Shown in pieces: positions 10,709 to 19,301 of a stretch of DNA of 64,000 nt. Below the pieces are notes generated by a model. The model was not told where the DNA came from. It saw only the letters and a program-made list of their open reading frames with translations, and ran no database searches. The first letter of the stretch is position 1. The number at the start of each line of letters is the position of its first letter. Source of the DNA: an uncultured Pelagibacteraceae bacterium (GTDB lineage: Bacteria > Pseudomonadota > Alphaproteobacteria > Pelagibacterales > Pelagibacteraceae). A program made the translations under genes and the position numbers. The stretch is taken from positions 1 through 64,000 of the forward strand of contig CACIUJ010000002.1 in the NCBI GenBank assembly GCA_902589795.1, in the 5' to 3' direction.

Positions 10709-13107
10709 TAACTTCTTTGTCTTGGTTAAAAAATCATTTAGAAACTAAAGCAAACTTAAATGAAGTCGCCGAACGTTTAACAGAAATAGGACTTGAGGTA
10801 GAAAGTATAAAATCTTCAGATAGCAATTCAGATAATTTTATTATTTGCAAAATTATAAAAGCGGAAAAACATCCGAACGCAGATAAATTAAAACTTTGTG
10901 ATGTGGATATAGGCTCAGGAACCTTAATCAAAGTTGTATGTGGAGCCCAAAATGCTAGAGACGGCTTGTTCGCTGTTTATGCACCGCCTGGAGCTGTTAT
11001 TCCAAAAACTAATATGAAATTAAAAATAGCAAAAATAAGAGGAATAGAATCACATGGAATGCTTTGTTCAGGATACGAACTCGGTGAATCTTTAGACAAA
11101 GAAGGAATTATTGAGCTAAATAAAAAAGAAAAAAATATTGGAGAAAAATATTTTAAGAGTACCGGAGAAAAAACTATGGATATTGCCATTACTCCAAATA
11201 GGCCTGATTGTTTAGGAGTCAGGGGTATTGCTAGAGACTTGGCTTCCACTGGTCTTGGACGATTAAAAAAACAACCTCCTATTAAAATAAATCAAAAATT
11301 TAAAAATCCAATTAAAGTTTCGATAAAAAAAGAAAAAGGACAGGGGTGCGCTGTTTTTGGGAGCGTTTATATTAAAAATGTTCAAAATAAAGAAAGTCCA
11401 GATTGGCTAAAAAAAAAAATTATTTCTTTAGGACTAAAACCTGTTTCGGCAATTGTAGATGCTACAAATTATGTAATGTTTGATTTAAATAGACCTTTAC
11501 ATGCATATGATGCAGACAAGATTGATGAAGAAATTATTGTTAGAAATTCAAAAAAGGGTGAAGCTTTTGAAGCATTAGATAATAAAAAATATACGCTTGA
11601 AAATAATATGTGTGCAATAACTGATAAATCAGGTGTTTTAGGTCTTGGCGGGATAGTTGGCGGAACTAGATCAGGTACAGAATTTTCAAGCAAAAACATT
11701 TTATTGGAATCTGCATATTTTTTTCCATCTGAAATTAGAAAAACTTCTAAAATTTTAAATATTGATACTGACGCAAAATATAGATTTGAAAGAGGCATAG
11801 ATCCCAATTCTATAAAGCTAGGCTTAGAACTTGGGATGTGTATGATACTTGATTTATGTGGAGGTGAGGCCAGCAAATTTTCAATTGTAGGCAAGATAAA
11901 AGATGAAAGAAAAATGATTGACCTTGAGTTACAAAAATTTTCAGAAGTTATTGGTTTTTCAATTCCAATCCCGGAAGCGAAAAAAATTCTTAATTCTCTT
12001 GGATGCTCTGTAAATACAAGTGGGAAAAAGCTGAAAATTTTACCACCTACTTGGAGACCAGATATTAAAGAAGACATAGATCTTATAGAGGAGTTAGCAA
12101 GAATTAAAGGTTATGACAAAGTCCCCCTAATTGATCCTGAAAAAAACAATATCAAGGATACATTGAATTATAGGCAAAAACTTTTTCATTTTTCTCAAAG
12201 ATCAATTGCTTCCAAAGGATATACAGAAGCAGTCACTTGGTCATTTACAGATTCAAAAACAGATATTTTGTTTTCAGAATTAAAAAAAGAGATTAAATTA
12301 TCTAATCCAATTTCTTCAGATTTAGATGTGTTAAGGTCATCTCTTTATTCAAATTTAATTATTGGCGCAAAAAAGAATATTCATAGAAATTTTGAGGATT
12401 TAATGATGTTCGAAATAGGTCCTGTCTTTAAAGGTAGTAAACCAGGAGAACAGTCAACAATGATAGGTGCAATTAAAACAGGAAAACACTCAAGAAAAAA
12501 TTGGATTGAAAAAGAAAGAAACTTTGATGTTTTTGATATTAAAAATGATGTTTTAAAAACTTTAAATGAAATTGGGCTAGATATTTCAAAAATAATAGTA
12601 AGTAACAAAACGAAAAAATGGTACCATCCAGGAAGATCTGGTTTAATATCACTAGGGTCAATTAATGGACCAGAGTTAGCATATTTTGGAGAAATTCATC
12701 CTTCAATTGTTAAAAAATTAGAATTAAGAACTGATAACGTTTTAGGATTCGAGATTTTTTTAGATAATATACCCGAATCTAGAAAAAAAATTAGAGAAAC
12801 AAAACCTAAATTTGTTGTTTCTGATTACCAAAAAGTAGCTAGAGATTTTGCTTTTTTAATCGATGAAAAATATAGTTCTGGAGAAATTATTAGCCTAGTT
12901 AAAAAAATTGATAAGGAACTGATTAAGAATGTTAAGATTTTTGATGTTTATCAAGGCGAGAATATTGGTCCAGGAAAAAAATCTATTGCTTTTAATGTAA
13001 CTTTAGAGCCCAAAGATAAAACTTTAAGTGAAAAAGATATCGATGAAGTAAGCAAAAAAATTATATCAGCGGTTCAAGAAACAACAGGCGCAACTTTAAG
13101 ATCCTAA
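10705..13107 (+). CDS. pheT: Phenylalanyl-tRNA synthetase beta subunit
   Basis: tRNA-binding, B3/B4 and B5 domains, C-terminal FDX-ACB; overlaps the end of pheS. Confidence 0.97.
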   Translation: MITSLSWLKNHLETKANLNEVAERLTEIGLEVESIKSSDSNSDNFIICKIIKAEKHPNADKLKLCDVDIGSGTLIKVVCGAQNARDGLFAVYAPPGAVIPKTNMKLKIAKIRGIESHGMLCSGYELGESLDKEGIIELNKKEKNIGEKYFKSTGEKTMDIAITPNRPDCLGVRGIARDLASTGLGRLKKQPPIKINQKFKNPIKVSIKKEKGQGCAVFGSVYIKNVQNKESPDWLKKKIISLGLKPVSAIVDATNYVMFDLNRPLHAYDADKIDEEIIVRNSKKGEAFEALDNKKYTLENNMCAITDKSGVLGLGGIVGGTRSGTEFSSKNILLESAYFFPSEIRKTSKILNIDTDAKYRFERGIDPNSIKLGLELGMCMILDLCGGEASKFSIVGKIKDERKMIDLELQKFSEVIGFSIPIPEAKKILNSLGCSVNTSGKKLKILPPTWRPDIKEDIDLIEELARIKGYDKVPLIDPEKNNIKDTLNYRQKLFHFSQRSIASKGYTEAVTWSFTDSKTDILFSELKKEIKLSNPISSDLDVLRSSLYSNLIIGAKKNIHRNFEDLMMFEIGPVFKGSKPGEQSTMIGAIKTGKHSRKNWIEKERNFDVFDIKNDVLKTLNEIGLDISKIIVSNKTKKWYHPGRSGLISLGSINGPELAYFGEIHPSIVKKLELRTDNVLGFEIFLDNIPESRKKIRETKPKFVVSDYQKVARDFAFLIDEKYSSGEIISLVKKIDKELIKNVKIFDVYQGENIGPGKKSIAFNVTLEPKDKTLSEKDIDEVSKKIISAVQETTGATLRS

Positions 13108-14915
13108 TGTCAGCAAATGAAATTATTCGCAATTTTTCAATAATTGCGCACATTGACCACGGCAAATCCACTTTGGCCGATCGATTGATTCATAAATGCG
13201 GAGGATTAACCGACAGAGAGATGAAAGAACAAGTTCTTGATTCTATGGATATCGAAAGAGAAAGGGGTATCACTATAAAGGCTCAAACTGTTCGTTTAAA
13301 CTATACAGCTAAAGATGGAAAAAATTATATTTTAAATATTATTGACACTCCTGGCCATGTTGATTTTAGCTATGAAGTAAGTCGTTCCTTGTCGGCCTGC
13401 GAAGGTTCAATTTTAATTGTAGATAGTTCACAGGGAGTAGAAGCTCAAACCTTGGCAAATGTTTATCAAGCTCTGGAAAATAATCATGAAATTATTCCTG
13501 TACTAAATAAAATTGATTTACCTGCTTCAGATACTGCGAAAGTTAAAAAACAAATCGAAGATGTAATTGGAATAGATACAAGCAATTCTATTAATTGTTC
13601 TGGAAAAACTGGTGAGGGAACAGAAGATATCTTAGAATCAATAGTTAAAAATCTACCAGCTCCCAAAGGAAATCTTAACGATCCTTTAAAATCTTTGTTA
13701 GTAGACAGTTGGTACGATAGTTACCTAGGAGTTGTTATATTGGTAAGAGTTATAGATGGAACTTTGAGCAAAGGGATGAAAGTGAAAATGATGTCTAATA
13801 ATACCGAACACACCATAGAAAAAGTTGGTGTTTTCACACCCAAACCAAAGGATGTTGAAAAAATTTCATCAGGCGAGATCGGCTTTATAATTACAGGGAT
13901 AAAAAATTTGTCAGATACCAAGGTTGGTGACACTATATGCGATTTATCTAATCCAATTAATAAACCTCTACCAGGATTTAAACCAAGCAAGCCTGTTGTT
14001 TTTTGTGGTTTATTCCCAGTTGATAATTCAGAATACCAAAAACTAAAAGATGGTATAGCAAAATTAAAATTAAATGATTCAAGTTTTTCATATGAACCCG
14101 AATCATCAACCGCGCTTGGTTTAGGTTTTAGATGTGGTTTTCTAGGGTTGTTACATTTAGAAATTATAACTCAAAGATTAGAAAGAGAATTTGATATTAG
14201 TTTAATTACAACAACTCCAGGAGTTATATATAAATTGAAAAAAAGAGATGGTTCTGTTCAAGAATTACAAAATCCTACAAATATGCCTGACCCAACACAA
14301 ATAGAATTTATAGAGGAGCCATGGATAAAAGCGACAATAATAGCACCTGACCAATATTTAGGTTCTATAATAAAAATTTGTCAGGATAAAAGAGGTATAC
14401 AAAACAACCTTACTTATTCTGGCAATCGTGCGGTTTTAATTTACGAGTTACCTTTAAATGAAGTTGTTTTTGATTTTTATGATCGTCTCAAATCTATTTC
14501 AAGTGGATATGCAAGCTTTGATTATGAAATCACAGGATATAAAGAAGGTAATTTAGTAAAAATGGGAATTTTAGTTAATGCAGAGCCAGTGGATGCTTTG
14601 TCAATGATTATTCACAAAGATTTTGCTCAATCACAGGGAAGATTAGTTTGTGAAAAGTTAAAAGAATTAATCCCAAGACATAATTTTCATATTCCTGTTC
14701 AAGCTGCTATAGGAGGAAAAATAATTGCAAGAGAAACTATAAAGGGTTTTAGAAAAGACGTTCTTACCAAAATTCATGGTGGCGGAGCTAGAGATAGAAA
14801 AAGAAAACTTTTAGATAAGCAAAAAAAAGGAAAATCCAAAGCCAAACAGTTTGGAAGAGTAGAAATTCCTCAAGAGGCATTTATTGGAGTTTTAAAAATA
14901 AATAAAGATGCTTAG
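13107..14915 (+). CDS. lepA: Elongation factor 4 (LepA)
   Basis: [36 protein letters not shown]-terminal [18 protein letters not shown]. Confidence 0.98.
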   Translation: MSANEIIRNFSIIAHIDHGKSTLADRLIHKCGGLTDREMKEQVLDSMDIERERGITIKAQTVRLNYTAKDGKNYILNIIDTPGHVDFSYEVSRSLSACEGSILIVDSSQGVEAQTLANVYQALENNHEIIPVLNKIDLPASDTAKVKKQIEDVIGIDTSNSINCSGKTGEGTEDILESIVKNLPAPKGNLNDPLKSLLVDSWYDSYLGVVILVRVIDGTLSKGMKVKMMSNNTEHTIEKVGVFTPKPKDVEKISSGEIGFIITGIKNLSDTKVGDTICDLSNPINKPLPGFKPSKPVVFCGLFPVDNSEYQKLKDGIAKLKLNDSSFSYEPESSTALGLGFRCGFLGLLHLEIITQRLEREFDISLITTTPGVIYKLKKRDGSVQELQNPTNMPDPTQIEFIEEPWIKATIIAPDQYLGSIIKICQDKRGIQNNLTYSGNRAVLIYELPLNEVVFDFYDRLKSISSGYASFDYEITGYKEGNLVKMGILVNAEPVDALSMIIHKDFAQSQGRLVCEKLKELIPRHNFHIPVQAAIGGKIIARETIKGFRKDVLTKIHGGGARDRKRKLLDKQKKGKSKAKQFGRVEIPQEAFIGVLKINKDA

Positions 14916-14917
14916 AT

Positions 14918-15007
14918 GGAGAGATGGCCGAGCGGTTTAAGGCGCAGGCTTGGAAAGCTTGTGTACTGTCAAAGGTACCGTGGGTTCGAATCCCACTCTC
15001 TCCGCCA
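14918..15007 (+). tRNA. tRNA-Ser (GGA), CCA encoded
   Basis: 7-bp acceptor stem GGAGAGA/TCTCTCC, anticodon GGA in cTTGGAAAg, long variable arm, GGTTCGAATCC T-arm; starts 2 nt after the lepA stop codon. Confidence 0.95.
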
Positions 15008-15053
15008 TTAATTTAACGTTTAGAAGATTTTTTTAAGTTGCGAAAAGGGGTTT

Positions 15054-15071
15054 GATCACTCTGTGATCACT
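15054..15071. repeat. Unit 1 left repeat: GATCACT-ctgt-GATCACT (11-bp period)
   Basis: Two identical 7-mers 11 bp apart, downstream of the cargo gene. Confidence 0.75.
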
Positions 15072-15082
15072 TTTGAGATGAA

Positions 15083-15595
15083 TTAATCAAGAAGCTTTTT
15101 CTTAGCCTTTGTAAACTCATCTTTTGTTAAGACACCTGCTTTATATAATTCGTGCAGTTCTTTTATTTGATTTGCAGTATCACCAGTCAGTTTGATATCA
15201 GCTGTTTTTGTACTTGAAGAATCCTTAATCAGATTAAGATTAACTGTTGATGGGTATATAAACGCAGCTCCACTTTTCCTATCCCAAATATAGCCAATGC
15301 CACCACCTAAAAGTACATTTCCCCATGTAGCAGAATCTTTATGAACGGAAGGTATGCTAACCACAGCATCTTGATATCCAGACTTAGTACATCTTGCTGA
15401 TAAATTTAATCTAGAATTTGTTATCAATGCGCTACCAGGAGTTTGTATGCTCCAATTTCCTTTATCGTTAGATAGTGAACAGTTAGCTCCCGCAACATTT
15501 GAAGTGATAGTGACGTTTTGCTGGTTACCTGACATTGTTGAAGCACATCCAGCTAACATTGTCCCCATAACCATGATCCCTAAAAGTTTTTTCAT
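15083..15595 (-). CDS. Lipoprotein with C-terminal SHOCT-like domain (unit 1 cargo)
   Basis: Signal peptide MKKLLGIMVMGTMLAGCAS with lipobox LAGC; C-terminus QIKELHELYKAGVLTKDEFTKAKKKLLD resembles SHOCT. Confidence 0.8.
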   Translation of the reverse strand: MKKLLGIMVMGTMLAGCASTMSGNQQNVTITSNVAGANCSLSNDKGNWSIQTPGSALITNSRLNLSARCTKSGYQDAVVSIPSVHKDSATWGNVLLGGGIGYIWDRKSGAAFIYPSTVNLNLIKDSSSTKTADIKLTGDTANQIKELHELYKAGVLTKDEFTKAKKKLLD

Positions 15596-15618
15596 GATTA
15601 AATTCTACTACAATTTGC

Positions 15619-15659
15619 GATCACATTTGAGTCCAAAATCCGATCACAATCTGATCGCA
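15619..15659. repeat. Unit 1 right repeats: GATCACA ... GATCACA-atct-GATCGCA
   Basis: Three related 7-mers at 15619, 15642 and 15653; the last two are 11 bp apart. Confidence 0.7.
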
Positions 15660-15689
15660 ATATAGCTTAATTATTGCAGTATCGATTAC

Positions 15690-17234
15690 TTATTGATCCT
15701 TTTTTTCTTGCTCTGGAGGTTTACTTGACATTCTTTCTTCCAGTGCTTTTAAATTTTCTCTTTCGATCTCTTTTGATTTTCTTACTTCTTCAATTTGAAT
15801 TTTTCTAGCTTCTTCGGCTCTTTCTTTTCTTTTTTGTTCTTCTGCTAATCTCCTATTTTTTTCTTCTTCTCTTAATTTTTTTTCAATTATTTTTTTTGCT
15901 TCTTCAATACGGCTCGATCTATCTCTTTCAACTTCTTCTATTTTATTTTTATGGATTCTATCTAATTTTCTTCTAGCGTCATTTTCTTCCACTATTCTTT
16001 TTTCTTTTAATTTATTTATTTCTTCAAGTCGTGAGAATTTTTCTTGTTCAGCTTTATCCAATTTATTCTTGTAAGCTTCGTTCGTATCTTCAATTAATTT
16101 TCTTTCTTCTTCAATTCTTTTTTCTTTTTTTATTTTAATTAAATTTAATTTTTTTGAAGTTTTTTCTTCGTCTTCTTGTATTCGCATTTCTTCTTCTTCT
16201 CGTAATTTTCTATCTTCATCTTCTTCAAGTTTTATTTTTTTTTCTTTTTTAATTTTTCTTTCCTCTTCTTTCAATCTTCTCGCTTCCTCTAGTAGTCTTC
16301 TTTTATTTTCTTCTTTAAATCTTATGTTTTCTTCTTCTTCTAATATTCTTTCAGATTCTTCTTCTAAGCTTTTTTCTTTTTCTATTAGAAATATTTGTTC
16401 ATCCTTTATTTTTCTTATAAGCTCTTGATTTGATCTTCTTTTTTCTTCAGCTTTTAGTCTTCTTTCCTTTTCTTTTTTTAAACTATTCTCCTCATTCTCT
16501 TTTAATATTCTGTTTTCTTCTTTTATCTTTGATAGATATTCTTGTTCTAGTCTTGTTTTTTCCTCAGCTTTAGCTTTTTTTAATTTTTTTTCTTCGATTC
16601 TTCTTTCTTTTTCTTTTTCTGCTTTTTCCTTGTAATGCTGATCCAATTCTTCTTTTTCTTTTTGCTCTTCTGTCATTCTTTTTTCTTTTAATTTATTTAT
16701 CTCTTCAAGGGATATTACGTTTTCATTTTCTATTTTTTCTAATTCTTCAGTGTAAGCTTGATTCATCTCCTCTAATTTTTGTTGTTCATCCAGTATTCGT
16801 TTTTCTTTTAATTGAGAAATTCTTTCAAGTTCTGATAGTTTTTCTCGTTCTACTTTTGCTATACTTTCCTTATAAGTTGGATCAATTTTTTCTCGCTCCT
16901 CTTGTTCTTCTTTCCTTTTTCTTTCTTGCTCAATTCTTAAAATGCTAATTTCTTTTGATCTATCTTCTTCCTCTTTTTTTAACTGACTTTCTTCCTCTCT
17001 TAATTGTTTTTGTTGTTCTTTAATTTGCTTTTCCCTGTTTTTTTCTTTAAATTTTTCTTCTTTTTCTTTTTCTCTTTCACGTTTTTCTGTAAAATTCTTA
17101 TAAATTTTCCTTAGTGTTTCAAATTTGAAATCTATAACTTTTTTTATATTTATAGCTGGAGCACTAGCTTTTTTTTTGCTGTAAGTTTTAACTTTTCTTT
17201 TCTTTTTTAATCGCTTAACAACTTTGCGTTTCAT
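15690..17234 (-). CDS. K/E/R-rich coiled-coil protein with about 40-aa internal repeats
   Basis: ORF 15690..17255, likely start at MKRKVVKRLKKKRKV; repeated YxxxLxKxExExxxxLEEINKLKEKRxxEE units. Confidence 0.7.
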   Translation of the reverse strand: MKRKVVKRLKKKRKVKTYSKKKASAPAINIKKVIDFKFETLRKIYKNFTEKREREKEKEEKFKEKNREKQIKEQQKQLREEESQLKKEEEDRSKEISILRIEQERKRKEEQEEREKIDPTYKESIAKVEREKLSELERISQLKEKRILDEQQKLEEMNQAYTEELEKIENENVISLEEINKLKEKRMTEEQKEKEELDQHYKEKAEKEKERRIEEKKLKKAKAEEKTRLEQEYLSKIKEENRILKENEENSLKKEKERRLKAEEKRRSNQELIRKIKDEQIFLIEKEKSLEEESERILEEEENIRFKEENKRRLLEEARRLKEEERKIKKEKKIKLEEDEDRKLREEEEMRIQEDEEKTSKKLNLIKIKKEKRIEEERKLIEDTNEAYKNKLDKAEQEKFSRLEEINKLKEKRIVEENDARRKLDRIHKNKIEEVERDRSSRIEEAKKIIEKKLREEEKNRRLAEEQKRKERAEEARKIQIEEVRKSKEIERENLKALEERMSSKPPEQEKKDQ

Positions 17235-17341
17235 TGTTCCCCCTGACAATTGCATTTATTGTATACCTAATTTCGGTAATCAAAAACCATTAAGATTCCC
17301 CATGAAATTTAGATAATTTTGTTCTTTCTAGTTAAAAAATT

Positions 17342-17417
17342 GGCGCAGGCTTGGAAAGCTTGTGTACTGTCAAAGGTACCGTGGGTTCGAATCCCACTCT
17401 CTCCGCCATTAATTTAA
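17342..17417 (+). repeat. Partial tRNA-Ser copy 2 (D-loop to CCA plus TTAATTTAA); att-like
   Basis: GGCGCAGGCTTGGAAAGC...TCTCTCCGCCATTAATTTAA identical to 14941-15016; 5' acceptor and most of the D arm absent. Confidence 0.92.
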
Positions 17418-17456
17418 CTTTTTGGAAGATTTTTTGTAGTTGCGAAAAGGGGTTCT

Positions 17457-17474
17457 GTCGCTCCTGTGTCGCTC
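17457..17474. repeat. Unit 2 left repeat: GTCGCTC-ctgt-GTCGCTC (11-bp period)
   Basis: Same layout after the tRNA 3' end as unit 1, different 7-mer. Confidence 0.8.
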
Positions 17475-17495
17475 GTAGAGGTGAATTTTTAAAAT

Positions 17496-18086
17496 TTAAA
17501 AAGCTTTAGTCGCTTTTTTACATTCAAATTTATATATAGTAGTCTCTTTAGTAATTCCCTTTTTCCCCTTCTTTCCCTCAGCATAGGGTTTAATTATATT
17601 ATATTTTTCAATCTCTTGCTGATTGCTCCCCAGCTTTGATGTTCCATATACCTCATACTTTTTTTTGTATGATAACTGCTTTTCATAATTTTTTATTTTA
17701 CTATTAACTTCATCTAATTTAATTTTAATTTCTTTATAAATTTCTTCGTTAATATATGTTGTTGTAACTGCCATATCTCCATTAAGTCTACTTATTTTTT
17801 GAACTTGCACCGTAAATTCTGGGGCAAGGAAGACTTTTAAGCTATACTTATAAAAATAGTCATCTGTTATGATTATATTACTAAAGTCGCCTGTAAATCC
17901 TTCGAGACCATAATCTCTTGTGCCTCTTTCTTGAAAATCTACCTGTATTGTTCTTTTCCAATTATTCCATTCTTTTTTGTCCCCTTCATAAATATGAGTG
18001 CCCAGGCATTCAATTATTATTTGTTCAGCAAACGATGGATTGCACCACAACAAACCTAGAACCACGATCCCTAAGAACTTTTTCAT
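17496..18086 (-). CDS. Secreted/periplasmic hypothetical protein (unit 2 cargo)
   Basis: 196 aa, signal peptide MKKFLGIVVLGLLWCNPSFA; start of the gene is similar at DNA level to the unit 1 cargo, the rest is unrelated. Confidence 0.75.
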   Translation of the reverse strand: MKKFLGIVVLGLLWCNPSFAEQIIIECLGTHIYEGDKKEWNNWKRTIQVDFQERGTRDYGLEGFTGDFSNIIITDDYFYKYSLKVFLAPEFTVQVQKISRLNGDMAVTTTYINEEIYKEIKIKLDEVNSKIKNYEKQLSYKKKYEVYGTSKLGSNQQEIEKYNIIKPYAEGKKGKKGITKETTIYKFECKKATKAF

Positions 18087-18133
18087 GCGAAAATGTTACC
18101 ACAGCAAGCGACCATTTTTGAGTCCAGAATCCT

Positions 18134-18151
18134 GTCGCTCCTGTGTCACTC
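18134..18151. repeat. Unit 2 right repeat: GTCGCTC-ctgt-GTCACTC (11-bp period)
   Basis: CTGTCGCTCCTGTGTCACTCCTAGAG versus left CTGTCGCTCCTGTGTCGCTCGTAGAG, 24/26 identical. Confidence 0.8.
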
Positions 18152-18206
18152 CTAGAGCAAATTTTTGCAATTTTGAGATTAAATTAACGTTGGTATTATT
18201 GTTCGT

Positions 18207-18289
18207 GGTTTAAGGCGCAGGCTTGGAAAGCTTGTGTACTGTCAAAGGTACCGTGGGTTCGAATCCCATTCTCTCCGCCATTAATTTAA
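18207..18289 (+). repeat. Partial tRNA-Ser copy 3; att-like
   Basis: GGTTTAAGGCGCAGG...CCATTCTCTCCGCCATTAATTTAA matches 14934-15016 with one mismatch (CCCATT for CCCACT). Confidence 0.92.
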
Positions 18290-18327
18290 GCTTTTCTAAT
18301 CTTAAGTGTGCCGTTAAAATCGGTCTT

Positions 18328-18345
18328 GTCACACTGGTGTCACAA
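18328..18345. repeat. Unit 3 left repeat: GTCACAC-tggt-GTCACAA (11-bp period)
   Basis: Same position after the third tRNA fragment, third variant of the 7-mer. Confidence 0.65.
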
Positions 18346-18436
18346 ATGAAATGAGAAAATGTTACCATGATTAGTGATCAAAATAGAGTCCCGAATCCTT
18401 TTACTATATGGTATAACTAGTGAGTTGGAAAAAATT

Positions 18437-18502
18437 ATGAGCGGATTAGAATGGATTGGTATTGCAGCGATAGTGTATGTCGTTTGGCAAGTTGCAAGCT
18501 AA
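18437..18502 (+). CDS. Putative 21-aa membrane microprotein MSGLEWIGIAAIVYVVWQVAS
   Basis: ATG...TAA read directly; single hydrophobic helix; below the ORF track cutoff. Confidence 0.4.
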   Translation: MSGLEWIGIAAIVYVVWQVAS

Positions 18503-18566
18503 TTAAAATTTAAAATATTAAAAACTCAACGTAAAATTGAGATAAGGGATGAAAATATTCAATATA

Positions 18567-19301
18567 CTAGGAAATTCTTCTAATTCCAGTTACTTTTAAA
18601 TTTGCGGTTTTGTAAATTCTATCAATAGTTTTTTTAATAGGCATTATAACGACTTTTTTTAAAGGTCCATAAGCGTGGATTAGTCTCTTTCCTGATATAA
18701 TAAGTGCAACATGACCTTTCCAAAAGATTAAATCATTTTTTTTAATATTATTTATCTTAATTTTTTTTTTAAAATATTTAATTTGATCTTTTGTATCTCT
18801 TGGGCAAAATTTATTATTAAAGTTAAGAAATAATTGAATTAAACCAGAACAATCTACTCCTGTAAAATGTTTTCCACCCCATTTATATTTAACATTAGTA
18901 AATTTATTAATATCTTTAAAATAATTTTTTGTTTTGAAGTTAATTTTTTTTAGATCTTTTTTTTTGATCCAAAATTTATCAAACTTAAGAAATTTACCTT
19001 TTTGATCAGTTATTTTTATTCTTGAACCAAAGCTTAATTTTTTATTTATTTTGTTTTTTTCATTAGGTGATAAATAAAGATTTGAATATAGAACACAAAC
19101 TTTATGTGTGCTTTTATAAATTAAACTGAATTTTTTATTTTTAATATAGCCCTTATAATGATCTGAATCGTTTTTTATTTTTAACCATGAACCTTTCTGC
19201 TCTAGTTTTTTGAATGTATCACCATACAAAAGTTGTGTTACTACAGCAGATTTTTTTGTTCTTTTTTTATAGACGTTTAAAACAGAGGAGTTGCTTTTCA
19301 C
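18567..19301 (-). CDS. NlpC/P60 family peptidase with SH3-like domains
   Basis: KYKWGGKHFTGVDCSGLIQLF, KKNDLIFWKGHVALII; N-terminal SH3-like segment. Confidence 0.88.
   Translation of the reverse strand: MKSNSSVLNVYKKRTKKSAVVTQLLYGDTFKKLEQKGSWLKIKNDSDHYKGYIKNKKFSLIYKSTHKVCVLYSNLYLSPNEKNKINKKLSFGSRIKITDQKGKFLKFDKFWIKKKDLKKINFKTKNYFKDINKFTNVKYKWGGKHFTGVDCSGLIQLFLNFNNKFCPRDTKDQIKYFKKKIKINNIKKNDLIFWKGHVALIISGKRLIHAYGPLKKVVIMPIKKTIDRIYKTANLKVTGIRRIS

Noticed and set aside
11469-12077. 202-aa ORF antisense to pheT
   Set aside because: Opposite conserved pheT coding sequence; no recognisable motifs; shadow ORF.
15119-15560. Toxin-antitoxin or defence role for the unit 1 cargo
   Set aside because: The protein is a lipoprotein with a SHOCT-like tail and no partner gene; no evidence for toxicity or defence from sequence.
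17342-17408. Second and third tRNA-Ser genes
   Set aside because: Copies at 17342 and 18207 lack the 5' acceptor strand and most of the D arm, so they cannot fold as complete tRNAs; treated as att-like fragments.
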